From contig NZ_CAMGZA010000004.1 of NCBI RefSeq assembly GCF_946151065.1, forward strand, positions 269,097 through 333,096: DNA of 64,000 nucleotides. The letters run 5' to 3'. Every line of letters begins with the position of its first letter. The stretch's first letter is position 1. The notes beneath the pieces are model-generated. The model had not been told where the DNA came from, made no database searches, and worked only from the letters and a program-made list of their open reading frames with translations. Below, one piece after another: positions 1 through 8,501 of this stretch. The translations under genes and the position numbers were made by a program. Source of the stretch: Microbacterium sp. Marseille-Q6965 (GTDB lineage: Bacteria; Actinomycetota; Actinomycetes; Actinomycetales; Microbacteriaceae).

Positions 1-762
1 CGACATGCCGAGCACGGCCTCGGCCGTGGCAGGGGGAAGGCCCGCAGCGAGGTACTGTGCGTGCAGCTGGTCGTCGGACAGGCGCTCGACCGTGACCTCC
101 CTGTCGAGCGCCGCGGTGAGGATCTGGGCGACCTCTGCCCAGGAGAGGTCCTCAGGGCCGTGGACGGCCTGCACGCGTCGCCCCGACCAATCGTGGTTCA
201 GCAGGGTCAGGGCGGCGACCTCGGCGATGTCGCGCGGCGCCACCCAGCTCATGCGGTGATCGAGGGGCAGCACGGTCTGCAGTCTCCCGCTTCGGACCGA
301 GGCGATGTCGAAGAGCAGGTTCGTGAAGAAGTAGCCGCAGCGCAGGTGGGTCACGTCGACGCCGAGGTCGTCGATCGCGACCTCCGTGGCGGCCAGCCCG
401 TCGATCTCCCCGGCGCCGCGTCGCTTCTCGGCTCCCACGCTGCTCTGGAACACCACTCGACGGATGCCGTTGCGCGCGACGGCGGCCGTGAGCGCCTCGG
501 TCGCGCGCGCATAGTCCGTGAGTGGATCGGCCGACTCGGCGGGCGGGTCCACCCAGTAGACGACCTCGACCCCCTCGGTCGCGGCGACGACCTCGTCGGG
601 CTCGCGACAGTCGGCGCGCTCGATGTCGGCATACGCGGTGAGCCACGCCGGAAGTCGTTCGGGATGGCGGGTCAGCAACAACGGTCTGACGCCGGCCCTC
701 ACCAGCATGGGCGTGAGGTGGCGCCCCACGTTGCCGTTGGGCGTCGTGACGGCGATTCGCAT
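1..762 (-). CDS. NmrA-like NAD(P)-binding reductase (3' end outside window)
   Basis: The translation opens with MRIAVTTPNGNVG, a beta strand followed by the NGNVG loop (residues 9-13) of an atypical-SDR Rossmann fold. A later FQSSVGAEK stretch fits the NmrA/QorB group, which acts on quinones or senses NAD(P). The ATG at 762 has an AAAGGAG ribosome site about 6 nt upstream. 254 codons are present and the frame is open at base 1, so the C-terminus is missing. It diverges from a WYL regulator, and a long inverted repeat lies between them, so regulation by that neighbour is likely. The substrate is unknown. Confidence 0.85.
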   Translation of the reverse strand, partial: MRIAVTTPNGNVGRHLTPMLVRAGVRPLLLTRHPERLPAWLTAYADIERADCREPDEVVAATEGVEVVYWVDPPAESADPLTDYARATEALTAAVARNGIRRVVFQSSVGAEKRRGAGEIDGLAATEVAIDDLGVDVTHLRCGYFFTNLLFDIASVRSGRLQTVLPLDHRMSWVAPRDIAEVAALTLLNHDWSGRRVQAVHGPEDLSWAEVAQILTAALDREVTVERLSDDQLHAQYLAAGLPPATAEAVLGMS

Positions 763-802
763 GCTCGCTCCTTTCGTGGCGGACGCGCACAGCCTAGGGA
801 CG

Positions 803-837
803 GATGCGGCCCGATCCTGTCCGGATCAGGCCGCATC
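803..837. promoter_or_regulatory. 35-bp inverted repeat, candidate operator
   Basis: Arms 803-817 and 823-837 match at 14 of 15 positions around a 5-nt centre (TGTCC). The outer 9 bp (GATGCGGCC / GGCCGCATC) are perfect. It fills the middle of the 83-bp divergent intergenic region, which fits a site for the WYL regulator controlling itself and the reductase. A hairpin function cannot be excluded. Confidence 0.6.
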
Positions 838-845
838 ATGGAGCC

Positions 846-1577
846 ATGGATTCCCCCACGGGCCGGACGCTCGAGCTCCTGGCGTTGCTGCAGACGGGCC
901 GCGCGTGGAGCGTCCCGGAGCTCGCCGTCCGGCTGCGGGTGAGCGAGCGCACCGTGCGCCGCGACGCGCAGCGCCTCCGCGGTCTGGGCTACGACGTCTC
1001 GTCACGACCGGGCCCGGGAGGCGCCTACCGCCTGCGACCGAGCATGCGGATCCCGCCCATGCTGCTCAGCGCGGACGAGATCTCGACTCTCATCACCAGC
1101 CTGCTCATCCTCGAGGCGTGGGCGCCGGACGACGCGTCGGTGAGCGCGGCTCGGATCAAGCTGGAGCAGGCGCTCACGCCCACCCTCCGCCGCCGCGCCA
1201 CAGCGACCGCGCTCTCGACGCACATCCTGCACCAGGGGCCGGCGCCGGTGGACTGGACCCTGATCGGCGTGCTCGCCGACGCCGTCTCCGACGGCGCCCG
1301 CGTGCGCTTCCGATACACCGACCTGGATGGGCGCTCGTCGCACCGCACCGTCGAACCGTATCGCCACGTGCTACACCAGCGGCAGTGGTACATCGTCGCG
1401 TACGACATCGACCGTGCGGACTGGCGCCTCTTCCGCATGGACCGGATGAGCGACCTGAGGAGCGTCGCGGGGCGGCACCAGCCGCGGGAGTTCCCGTTCG
1501 ACTCGATCGAGACGTGGCTCACGACAGATTTCGGCAGGGCCGGCCGAACATCGCCACGGCGACCGCGCTCTCCGTAG
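846..1577 (+). CDS. HTH/WYL-domain transcriptional regulator
   Basis: A 243-residue YafY-type regulator. An N-terminal winged HTH (about residues 5-58, containing SVPELAVRLRVSERTVRRD) is followed by a WYL domain (about 125-215) with the variant motif WYIVAYD. WYL domains bind small ligands or nucleic acids. An in-frame ATG at 804 lies inside the upstream inverted repeat and has no ribosome site, so the start at 846 is preferred. It is divergent from the reductase at 762 and convergent with the SulP gene. It probably represses or activates the reductase. Confidence 0.85.
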   Translation: MDSPTGRTLELLALLQTGRAWSVPELAVRLRVSERTVRRDAQRLRGLGYDVSSRPGPGGAYRLRPSMRIPPMLLSADEISTLITSLLILEAWAPDDASVSAARIKLEQALTPTLRRRATATALSTHILHQGPAPVDWTLIGVLADAVSDGARVRFRYTDLDGRSSHRTVEPYRHVLHQRQWYIVAYDIDRADWRLFRMDRMSDLRSVAGRHQPREFPFDSIETWLTTDFGRAGRTSPRRPRSP

Positions 1578-1601
1578 CGGCGGTGCCCGGCGCCGCTACG
1601 G
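1572..1601. terminator. Bidirectional hairpin over both stop codons
   Basis: CCGTAGCGGCG (1572-1582) pairs perfectly with CGCCGCTACGG (1591-1601) around an 8-nt loop. The TAG of the WYL gene and the reverse-strand TAG of the SulP gene each sit in one arm, so one symmetrical element can end both transcripts. Confidence 0.65.
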
Positions 1602-3089
1602 CAGATTGCCCGTGAGGCGTCCGTGGAACTCGCCGCTGGCGTCGTTCATGCCGACGATCTCCACGTCCGCGCCGCGCCGGGCGTACTTGTGCACGATCGC
1701 GTCGAGGGCGGCCACGGTGGAGGCGTCCCAGACGTGGGAGCGTGACATGTCGATCACGACGCGCGCCGGGTCGTCGGCGTAGGCGAACTGCGTGGTGAGG
1801 TCGTTGGACGAGGCGAAGAACAGTGCGCCCTCCACCTCGTAACGCACCGTCGCTCCGTCGTCGCTCACCCGGCGCGACACCGTGGTGACCTGCGCGACGC
1901 GGCGCACGAACAGCGCGGCCGCCGTCAGCACGCCGACGACGACACCCACGGCGAGGTTGTGCGTCACCACCACGGGGACGACCGTGAACACCATGACGGT
2001 CGTCTCGCTCTTCGGCATGCGGCGCAGCGTGGCGGGGCGGATGGAGTGCCAGTCGAAGGTGAGGACCGAGACCATGATCATGATCGCCACGAGTGCGGCG
2101 ATGGGGATGACGGCCATCACCGGCCCGAGGAACCACACGAGCACCAGCAGGAAGAGGCCGGCGGCGAAGGTGGAGACGCGCGTGCGGGCGCCCGAGACCT
2201 TCACATTGATCATCGTCTGGCCGATCATGGCGCATCCGCCCATGCCGCCGAAGAAGCCGGACAGCACGTTCGAGACCCCCTGCCCCCACGACTCGCGGGT
2301 CTTGTCCGAGTGCGTGTCGGTGACGTCGTCGACGAGCTTGGCGGTCATGAGCGACTCGAGCAGGCCGACGGCCGCCATACCGAGGGCGTACGGCGTGATG
2401 ATCTGCAGCGTCTCGAAGGAGAGGGGGACGTCGGGGAAGAAGAGCAGCGGCGGCCCCGAGGGCAGCCGGCCCATGTCCGACACCGTCGGCACGTCGATGT
2501 TCCCCAGGAAGACGACGAGCGACATGACGATGACCACCACGAGCGGCGCCGGGACGGCGGTGGTGAGCCGGGGGAACAGCCACAGGATGAGCAGGCTTGC
2601 GGCGATGATCGGGTAGACGATCCACGGCGCGTCCTCGAAGTGCTGCAGCTGCGCGATGAAGATGAGGATCGCGAGCGCGTTCACGAAGCCCACCATCACG
2701 CTGCGCGGGATGAACCGCATGAGCTTCGCGACGCCCAGGATGCCCAGCAGGACCTGGAAGATCCCGCCCAGGATGACGGTGGCGATGAGATAGTCGAGCC
2801 CGTACTGCTCGTTCACCGGCGCGATCACCAGTGCCACGGCGGCGGTGGCCGCCGTGATCATCGCCGGGCGGCCACCGAGGAACGCGATCGAGATGGCCAT
2901 GACGATGGACGAGAACAGTCCCACCTGCGGATCCACCCCGGCCGCGAGGGAGAACGCGATCGCCTCGGGGATGAGCGCGAGCGCGACCACGAGGCCGGCG
3001 AGGACCTCGCGCGTCAGGAGCTTCGGGGAGCGCAGCGCCTCGCGGACGGAGGGGCGAGGGCGGTAGCGGTCGGTCACGGGCGCGGGCAT
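1596..3089 (-). CDS. SulP-family anion transporter with STAS domain
   Basis: This 497-residue protein has the SulP layout: ten or more hydrophobic helices (about residues 25-400) and a cytoplasmic STAS domain (about 420-497) with the motif [13 protein letters not shown]. Family members move sulfate, bicarbonate, dicarboxylates or other anions; the substrate is not readable here. The ATG at 3089 has a GGAGG ribosome site a few bases upstream. It is divergent from a MerR regulator with a perfect dyad between them, so MerR control is plausible. It is convergent with the WYL gene through a shared terminator. Confidence 0.93.
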   Translation of the reverse strand: MPAPVTDRYRPRPSVREALRSPKLLTREVLAGLVVALALIPEAIAFSLAAGVDPQVGLFSSIVMAISIAFLGGRPAMITAATAAVALVIAPVNEQYGLDYLIATVILGGIFQVLLGILGVAKLMRFIPRSVMVGFVNALAILIFIAQLQHFEDAPWIVYPIIAASLLILWLFPRLTTAVPAPLVVVIVMSLVVFLGNIDVPTVSDMGRLPSGPPLLFFPDVPLSFETLQIITPYALGMAAVGLLESLMTAKLVDDVTDTHSDKTRESWGQGVSNVLSGFFGGMGGCAMIGQTMINVKVSGARTRVSTFAAGLFLLVLVWFLGPVMAVIPIAALVAIMIMVSVLTFDWHSIRPATLRRMPKSETTVMVFTVVPVVVTHNLAVGVVVGVLTAAALFVRRVAQVTTVSRRVSDDGATVRYEVEGALFFASSNDLTTQFAYADDPARVVIDMSRSHVWDASTVAALDAIVHKYARRGADVEIVGMNDASGEFHGRLTGNLP

Positions 3090-3154
3090 GCGTCCTCCAA
3101 GGGGGCGGGAAGATGGAGACGGCGACGATGCCGGGCGGCGCGAGGTGCGCCCGG

Positions 3155-3179
3155 TAACTCTACCGTTACGTGAGAGTTA
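3155..3179. promoter_or_regulatory. MerR-type operator dyad
   Basis: TAACTCT (3155-3161) and AGAGTTA (3173-3179) are perfect inverted repeats with an 11-bp spacer, the usual layout of a MerR-family site. It lies between the SulP start (3089) and the MerR start (3200), just upstream of the latter's ribosome site. Confidence 0.65.
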
Positions 3180-3199
3180 GATCAAAAGGAGTGGCAGGC

Positions 3200-3565
3200 A
3201 TGGCGGGAACGATGCACATCGGCGAGGTCTCCGAGCGCACGCAGCTCTCCCTGCGCACCCTGAGGCACTACGACGAGATCGGGCTCGCGAGCCCCAGCGA
3301 CCGCACCGCCGGGGGCTTCCGTCTGTACACCGAGACCGACGTGGACCGGCTCCTCCTCATCCGACGGATGAAGCCGCTCGGGTTCTCGCTCGAGCAGATG
3401 GGCGAGGTGCTCGCCGCCCGGGACGCGCTCGAGCGCGATCCGCGGGACCCTGCCGCGCGCGCGGCGCTCGAGACCTTCGTCGTGGACGCACAGGAGCGGC
3501 GGCAGAAGCTGGCGCGTCAGCTCGAGGCGGCCGACGAGCTGATCTCCCGTCTGCGCGCCGTCTGA
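3200..3565 (+). CDS. MerR-family transcriptional regulator
   Basis: A 121-residue protein with the MerR N-terminal winged helix (HIGEVSERTQLSLRTLRHYDEIGL, then a GGFRLYTETDVDRL wing) and a C-terminal dimerisation helix (about 80-118). It has no cysteine, so it is not a classical metal sensor. The ATG at 3200 is chosen because AAAAGGAG (3184-3191) lies 8 nt upstream; the in-frame GTG at 3170 falls inside the operator. It is divergent from the SulP transporter, its probable target. The effector is unknown. Confidence 0.88.
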   Translation: MAGTMHIGEVSERTQLSLRTLRHYDEIGLASPSDRTAGGFRLYTETDVDRLLLIRRMKPLGFSLEQMGEVLAARDALERDPRDPAARAALETFVVDAQERRQKLARQLEAADELISRLRAV

Positions 3566-3606
3566 CGCCCGGTGCGCCCCGATCCGGCCTCCCGGTTGCC
3601 ACGACG

Positions 3607-3612
3607 TAGGCT
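3607..3612 (+). promoter_or_regulatory. -10 box (TAGGCT) of mtnN
   Basis: Six bases separate this box from the GTG at 3619, so the transcript is predicted to begin at the start codon. Confidence 0.6.
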
Positions 3613-3618
3613 CGGATC

Positions 3619-4305
3619 GTGACGACGTACGTGATCCAGGTGGCCATGGACGAGGAGGCCGCCCCGTTCCTCGAGGCCGCCGCCGAGGTGAGCGAGCCGA
3701 TCAGAATCGGCCGCGCAGTGCACCGCGGCGCGGTGCTCGGTGGCCGAACCGTGGTGGTCGTCGTCTCGGGCATCGGCATGGTCAACGCCGCCGTCGCCGC
3801 CGCGGGTGCCGTACACCGCTACGGCCCCGAGATCGCGCTCATCGTCGCGGGCACGGCGGGGGGCCTCGCCGGCATGGTCGAGGTGGGCGACGTGATCGTC
3901 GGCGTCGAGGCCGTGAACGTCGACGCGGACGCCCGCGCCTTCGGGTACGCGCTGGGCCAGACGCCGGGGATGCCCGAGCGCTACAGCGCCGATCCGGACC
4001 TCCGCGAGGCGCTGACGGTGGGTGACGCCGGCGCATCGGTCCGGACCGGCGCCATGGGGTCCGGTGAGAAGTTCGTCACGGTGGAGCTCGCCCACGCGCT
4101 GCGCCACGACTTTCCCTCGCTGCTGTCGGTCGACATGGAGACGGCCGCCGTCGCACAGGCCGCGCTCAACCATGGGGTGCGGTTCGCGGTGGCCCGCGGT
4201 GTGAGCGACCTGTGCGCGCCGACCCCGGAGCAGTTCGAGACGCACGTCGATGACGCGGCGGCCCGGTCCGCGCGGGTCGTGATCGCGGCGCTGGGGCGGC
4301 TGTGA
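3619..4305 (+). CDS. mtnN: 5'-methylthioadenosine/S-adenosylhomocysteine nucleosidase
   Basis: A 228-residue cytosolic nucleosidase that removes adenine from methylthioadenosine and S-adenosylhomocysteine in methyl-donor recycling. Visible family marks are the N-terminal DEE (residues 11-13), the GTAGGL loop, the SVDMETAAVA purine/ribose-binding segment and a catalytic Asp at 197 (RGVSD). Length is normal. The GTG start has no ribosome site but follows a -10 box by six bases, consistent with a leaderless transcript. The last four bases overlap truA, so the two are probably co-translated. Confidence 0.93.
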   Translation: MTTYVIQVAMDEEAAPFLEAAAEVSEPIRIGRAVHRGAVLGGRTVVVVVSGIGMVNAAVAAAGAVHRYGPEIALIVAGTAGGLAGMVEVGDVIVGVEAVNVDADARAFGYALGQTPGMPERYSADPDLREALTVGDAGASVRTGAMGSGEKFVTVELAHALRHDFPSLLSVDMETAAVAQAALNHGVRFAVARGVSDLCAPTPEQFETHVDDAAARSARVVIAALGRL

Positions 4306-5225
4306 CCGGCGCCGGCGATGCCGCGGACGCGCTCCAGTCGACGCACGAGGGCGACGCGGACGAACCGAGCCGCCGGATCCGGCTCGACATCGCCTACGAC
4401 GGCACGAACTTCCGCGGATGGGCACGCCAGCCGACGCTGCGCACCGTGCAGGGCACCCTGGAGGCCGCGCTCACCCGCATCGCCGGGTCCCCGGTGCTCC
4501 TCGCGGTGGCGGGCCGCACCGACGCCGGCGTGCACGCCACCGGTCAGGTCGCCCACGCCGACCTCACCGCACCGCAGTGGGCGCGCCTGACCACGGGCCG
4601 TCGCGCGAGCGGGGCCGGACGATCCGCCGACCCCGCGGCCGTCATCGCCCGTCGGCTGACCGGCGTGCTCGGGCCGTACTCCGACGCGGCGGTGCTGCGC
4701 ACGACGACGGCCCCGGCCGGTTTCGATGCGCGCTTTTCCGCATCGTGGCGGCGCTACGAGTACCGGATCGCCGACACGCGCTCCGGCTACGATCCGCTGC
4801 AGCGGCATCGCACCACGCGGGTCCGGGCGCGGCTCGATGAGACGGCCATGGACGAGGCGGCACGCGGCCTCATCGGTCTTCACGACTTCGCGGCCTACTG
4901 CAAGCCGCGACCCGAGGCCACGACCATCCGCACGCTGCTGGAGTTCGACTGGCGGCGGGACGAGCGCGGCGTGCTCGTCGCCAACGTCAAGGCGGACGCG
5001 TTCTGCCACAGCATGGTGCGCGCCCTCGTGGGCGCGTGCGTCGCCGTGGGGGAGGGCAAGCTCGCCCCCGGCGACCTCCAGGTGCTGCGCGACGCGCAGG
5101 AGCGCACGAGCGCGTTCAAGGTGCTCGATGCGCGCGGGCTCACCCTCACGGAGGTGGGCTACCCGGCCGACGATCAGCTGGCTGCCCGGGCGGAGCGCAC
5201 GCGCAACCGACGCGATCGCGAGTGA
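4302..5225 (+). CDS. truA: tRNA pseudouridine synthase A
   Basis: A 307-residue enzyme that makes pseudouridine at positions 38-40 of the tRNA anticodon arm. The catalytic Asp is residue 74 in AGRTDAGVHA, and DIAYDGTNFRGWARQP near the N-terminus is characteristic. The first ~28 residues (Asp/Glu-rich) are an extension beyond the fold. A Ser/Gly/Ala-rich insert follows ARLTTGRR (about residue 100-115), as in other actinobacterial TruA. It starts with GTG overlapping the mtnN stop by 4 nt. Confidence 0.95.
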   Translation: MTGAGDAADALQSTHEGDADEPSRRIRLDIAYDGTNFRGWARQPTLRTVQGTLEAALTRIAGSPVLLAVAGRTDAGVHATGQVAHADLTAPQWARLTTGRRASGAGRSADPAAVIARRLTGVLGPYSDAAVLRTTTAPAGFDARFSASWRRYEYRIADTRSGYDPLQRHRTTRVRARLDETAMDEAARGLIGLHDFAAYCKPRPEATTIRTLLEFDWRRDERGVLVANVKADAFCHSMVRALVGACVAVGEGKLAPGDLQVLRDAQERTSAFKVLDARGLTLTEVGYPADDQLAARAERTRNRRDRE

Positions 5226-5275
5226 ATCCCGGCGAAAGGAGAGTCAACCCGTACCTTGCGCGAAGGCGGCCCGCG

Positions 5276-5281
5276 TAGCGT
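5276..5281 (+). promoter_or_regulatory. -10 box (TAGCGT) of the EEP gene
   Basis: Seven bases before the GTG at 5289. It supports that start over an in-frame TTG at 5256. Confidence 0.55.
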
Positions 5282-5288
5282 GGACGCC

Positions 5289-6002
5289 GTGAAGGTGCTG
5301 TCGTACAACCTGCGCAAACATCGCGCGGCGGGCGAGCTCGAGGAGCTCGAGGACCGCTACGAGCCGGACGTCCTGTGCCTGCAGGAGGCCGACGTCGCGG
5401 CCCTGCCGGAGCGCGTCGACGAGATGCGCCTGGGCGCGGCGACGGATCGGAACCGCCTGGGGCTGGCGATCTACTACCGCGAGAACGCCTTCCGGCTGAA
5501 GGACACCGTCTCGCTCGGGCTCAAGCGGTCGCTGCACGACCTGGTCCTCCGCCCCGCGCACGAGCGGGTGCTGGGCGTGCAGTTGCACGACATCGACGCC
5601 GGTCGTGAAGTGACGGTGGCCTCGTTCCACGCCGCACCCCTCACGGCGCTCAACTCGCTGCGCCGCACCCAGATCCGCTCGGCGCTCGAGGCGCTCGAGC
5701 GCCTCGGCCCCGGCACGCCGACGCTCATGGTGGGCGACTACAACTACCCCGTCTTCAAGGAGAACCTGGGGGAGCGGATGCGCCGTCGGGGCTACGACCT
5801 CAGCCTCAGCGACGCGCGCACCTACATGCGTTACCGCTTCTTCCGCGGCCACTACGACTTCGTCACGTCGCGCGGCCTCTCGATCGACCGGGTGATCACC
5901 CTGCCTCAGGGATCGAGCGACCACCTGCCGATCCTCGTGACCGCCGAGTATCGGCGGGGCCACGGCTCGCAGGAGACGGCAGGCGAGGGGGACGGCACGT
6001 GA
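5289..6002 (+). CDS. Endonuclease/exonuclease/phosphatase (EEP) family hydrolase
   Basis: A 237-residue soluble protein with the four EEP metal/catalytic motifs in order: SYNLRK (about 5-10), CLQEAD, GDYNYP and SDHLPI near the C-terminus. The family cuts phosphodiesters in DNA, RNA or phospholipids; the substrate is not evident. The start is debatable: an AAAGGAG at 5235-5241 precedes a TTG at 5256 by about 14 nt, while the GTG at 5289 follows a -10 box by seven bases and places the conserved strand at the N-terminus. It sits just upstream of the rplM promoter. Confidence 0.85.
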   Translation: MKVLSYNLRKHRAAGELEELEDRYEPDVLCLQEADVAALPERVDEMRLGAATDRNRLGLAIYYRENAFRLKDTVSLGLKRSLHDLVLRPAHERVLGVQLHDIDAGREVTVASFHAAPLTALNSLRRTQIRSALEALERLGPGTPTLMVGDYNYPVFKENLGERMRRRGYDLSLSDARTYMRYRFFRGHYDFVTSRGLSIDRVITLPQGSSDHLPILVTAEYRRGHGSQETAGEGDGT

Positions 6003-6008
6003 GCGTGC

Positions 6009-6147
6009 TATGATGATTGTTTGGTGTCCACTGCGGACGCCGCGAACGTGAGCCCTCCACCGTGCGGGTTCCGGGTCCATCCGGTCCGGAACAGCCATCG
6101 GAGCGGGATTCACGAACGTCTCCGTTCGAACAGAAAGCAGCACTACT
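6009..6147 (+). promoter_or_regulatory. rplM promoter and structured leader
   Basis: TATGAT at 6009-6014 is a good -10 box; no clear -35 is seen. The predicted ~125-nt leader holds three short hairpins: GTCC/GGAC (6026-6038), TTCCGG/CCGGAA (6069-6091) and CGAACG/CGTTCG with a 4-nt loop (6113-6128), the last ending just before the GAAAG ribosome site. L13 operons in other bacteria are autoregulated through their leaders, so feedback control here is plausible but unproven. Confidence 0.55.
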
Positions 6148-6594
6148 GTGACGCGCACTTACACCCCGAAGGCCGGTGAGGCCCAGCGTGAGTGGCTCGT
6201 GATCGACGCCACCGACGTCGTCCTCGGCCGCCTCGCCTCGCACGCCGCCGCTCTCCTGCGTGGAAAGCACAAGGCGACCTTCGCCCCCCACATGGACATG
6301 GGCGACTTCGTAATCATCGTGAACGCCGACAAGGTCGCGCTCACCGGTCAGAAGCTGCAGAAGAAGCTGGCCTACCGCCACTCCGGCTACCCGGGCGGCC
6401 TCAAGTCGGTCTCGTACGCGGAGCTCCTCGAGAAGAACCCCGTCCGCGCCGTCGAGAAGGCGATCCGCGGCATGCTGCCGAAGAACTCCCTCGGTCGTCA
6501 GCAGCTCGCCAAGCTGAAGGTGTACGCCGGTGCCGAGCACCCGCACGCCGCTCAGCAGCCCAAGACGTACACCCTCGACCAGGTCGCGCAGTAA
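6148..6594 (+). CDS. rplM: 50S ribosomal protein L13
   Basis: 148 residues, full length, with L13 hallmarks [21 protein letters not shown] and the [19 protein letters not shown]-terminal segment. It binds 23S rRNA early in large-subunit assembly. The GTG start follows a weak GAAAG site and a long leader. It is directly upstream of rpsI with 26 bp between, the standard bacterial L13-S9 pair. Confidence 0.98.
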   Translation: MTRTYTPKAGEAQREWLVIDATDVVLGRLASHAAALLRGKHKATFAPHMDMGDFVIIVNADKVALTGQKLQKKLAYRHSGYPGGLKSVSYAELLEKNPVRAVEKAIRGMLPKNSLGRQQLAKLKVYAGAEHPHAAQQPKTYTLDQVAQ

Positions 6595-6620
6595 GCGCCG
6601 CCGCAGCTAAGGACTTCATC

Positions 6621-7100
6621 GTGGCGAACGACACCACCGACTTCCCGCAGAACTACTCCACCGAGACGCCCGAGGCCCAGGCGGTCTCCGAGGCGCCCCG
6701 TCCCGTCGTGAGCGTCCCCGGCGCGGCCGTGGGCCGCCGCAAGGAGGCGATCGCCCGCGTGCGTCTCGTCCCCGGCTCGGGCACCCTCACGATCAACGGC
6801 CGCACGTTCGAGGACTACTTCCCGAACAAGCTCCACCAGCAGCTGATCACCGACCCGTTCACGGTGCTGAACCTGACGGGCGCCTACGACGTGATCGCCC
6901 GCATCTCGGGCGGCGGCCCCTCGGGTCAGGCCGGCGCGCTGCGCCTCGCCATCGCCCGCGCGCTGAACGAGATCGACCGGGAGAACAACCGCCCGGCGCT
7001 GAAGAAGGCGGGCTTCCTCACGCGCGACGCTCGCGTGATCGAGCGCAAGAAGGCCGGTCTCAAGAAGGCCCGCAAGGCCTCGCAGTTCTCGAAGCGCTGA
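6621..7100 (+). CDS. rpsI: 30S ribosomal protein S9
   Basis: 159 residues. The conserved core runs from [12 protein letters not shown] to the C-terminal [12 protein letters not shown], whose terminal Lys-Arg tail reaches the P-site tRNA. About 35 poorly conserved acidic residues precede the core, usual in actinobacterial S9. The GTG start at 6621 is preceded by TAAGGA (6608-6613). It is co-transcribed with rplM and followed after 15 bp by glmM. Confidence 0.98.
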   Translation: MANDTTDFPQNYSTETPEAQAVSEAPRPVVSVPGAAVGRRKEAIARVRLVPGSGTLTINGRTFEDYFPNKLHQQLITDPFTVLNLTGAYDVIARISGGGPSGQAGALRLAIARALNEIDRENNRPALKKAGFLTRDARVIERKKAGLKKARKASQFSKR

Positions 7101-7115
7101 TCGGACCCGCATCCG

Positions 7116-8474
7116 ATGCCGCTCTTCGGCACGGACGGCGTGCGAGGGCTCGCCAACGGCACCCTCACCGCCGACCTTGCTCTGTCCCTGGCCCAGGCGA
7201 CCGCGGTCGTCCTGGGCCAGGGGCGCTCAGCGGAGGCGCGTCGCGCCGCCGGCCGTCGCGCCCGCGCCGTCATCGCGCGTGACCCCCGCGTCTCGGGTGA
7301 GTTCCTCTCGGCGGCCGTCGCGGCCGGCCTGGCCTCGTCCGGCGTGGACGTCTACGACGCCGGCGTGATCCCGACCCCGGCGCTCGCGTTCCTCATCGGC
7401 GACTTCGACGCCGACTTCGGGATCATGATCTCGGCGTCCCACAATCCCGCCCCCGACAACGGCATCAAGGTGTTCGCGCGCGGCGGCGTGAAGCTCCCGG
7501 ACATCGTGGAGCGACGCATCGAGCGCCACCTCGACCGGGAGCGGTGGCTGCCCACCGGCGCCGAGGTCGGCCGGATCCGCCGGTTCTCCGACGCCGAGGA
7601 CCGCTATCTCATGCACCTGCTGGCGTCGCTGCCGCACCGGCTCGACGGCATCCACGTCGTGCTCGACTGTGCCCATGGCGCCGCCTCCGGCGTCTCGCCC
7701 GACGCGTTCCGTGACGCCGGCGCCACCGTCACCGTGATCGGGGCCGACCCCGACGGCCTCAACATCAACGACGGCGTCGGCTCGACTCACCTCGAACACC
7801 TCGCGGAGGCCGTCGTTCGGCTGGGTGCCGACGTCGGCATCGCCCACGACGGCGACGCGGACCGCTGCCTCGCGGTCGACGCGAACGGGCGCGTCGTCGA
7901 CGGGGACCAGATCATGGCGATCCTCGCCGCGTCGATGCACGAGCGCGGGCAGCTGACGAACGACACGCTCGTCGCGACCGTCATGAGCAACCTCGGGCTG
8001 CATGTGGCGATGCGCGAGCGCGGGATCACCGTCGTGCAGACGGCGGTCGGCGATCGCTACGTGCTCGAGGCGATGACCGAGGGTGGGCACGCGCTCGGCG
8101 GCGAGCAGTCGGGGCACGTCATCATGAGCGAGTTCGCCACCACCGGCGACGGCGTGCTGACGGGGCTGCACCTGGTCGCCGAGATGGCGCGCACGGGGCG
8201 GTCGCTGGCGGAGCTGGCGTCGATCATGACGGTGTACCCGCAGGTGCTCGTGAACGTCAAGGACGTCGACAAGGCGCGCTGCGCGGCCGACGAGGGCGTG
8301 CAGGCCGCCGTCCGTGCCGCGGAGGCGCAGCTGGGCACGACCGGGCGCGTGCTGCTGCGCGCTTCCGGCACCGAGCAGCTCGTCCGCGTCATGGTGGAGG
8401 CCGCCGACGAGGAGACCGCGCAGCGTCACGCCGACACCCTCGCCGCCGTCGTGCGGGAGCGGCTCGCGCTGTAG
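7116..8474 (+). CDS. glmM: Phosphoglucosamine mutase
   Basis: 452 residues, normal length. GlmM converts glucosamine-6-phosphate to glucosamine-1-phosphate for UDP-GlcNAc and peptidoglycan synthesis. It opens with [10 protein letters not shown]. The phosphorylated Ser is residue 108 in ISASHNP, the metal loop is DGDADR, and the sugar-binding GGEQSGH and [12 protein letters not shown] segments are present. It follows the ribosomal pair closely and works in the same pathway as glmS further on. Confidence 0.97.
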   Translation: MPLFGTDGVRGLANGTLTADLALSLAQATAVVLGQGRSAEARRAAGRRARAVIARDPRVSGEFLSAAVAAGLASSGVDVYDAGVIPTPALAFLIGDFDADFGIMISASHNPAPDNGIKVFARGGVKLPDIVERRIERHLDRERWLPTGAEVGRIRRFSDAEDRYLMHLLASLPHRLDGIHVVLDCAHGAASGVSPDAFRDAGATVTVIGADPDGLNINDGVGSTHLEHLAEAVVRLGADVGIAHDGDADRCLAVDANGRVVDGDQIMAILAASMHERGQLTNDTLVATVMSNLGLHVAMRERGITVVQTAVGDRYVLEAMTEGGHALGGEQSGHVIMSEFATTGDGVLTGLHLVAEMARTGRSLAELASIMTVYPQVLVNVKDVDKARCAADEGVQAAVRAAEAQLGTTGRVLLRASGTEQLVRVMVEAADEETAQRHADTLAAVVRERLAL

Positions 8475-8489
8475 CCGATCCTCGGCTGC
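8471..8489. terminator. Short hairpin over the glmM stop
   Basis: AGCCGA (8473-8478) pairs with TCGGCT (8482-8487) around a 3-nt loop, extended by one G-T and one G-C pair. The glmM TAG lies in the left arm. It separates glmM from the convergent sugar transferase and has no U-tract. Confidence 0.45.
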
Positions 8490-8501
8490 GCTCCGGCGGT
8501 G

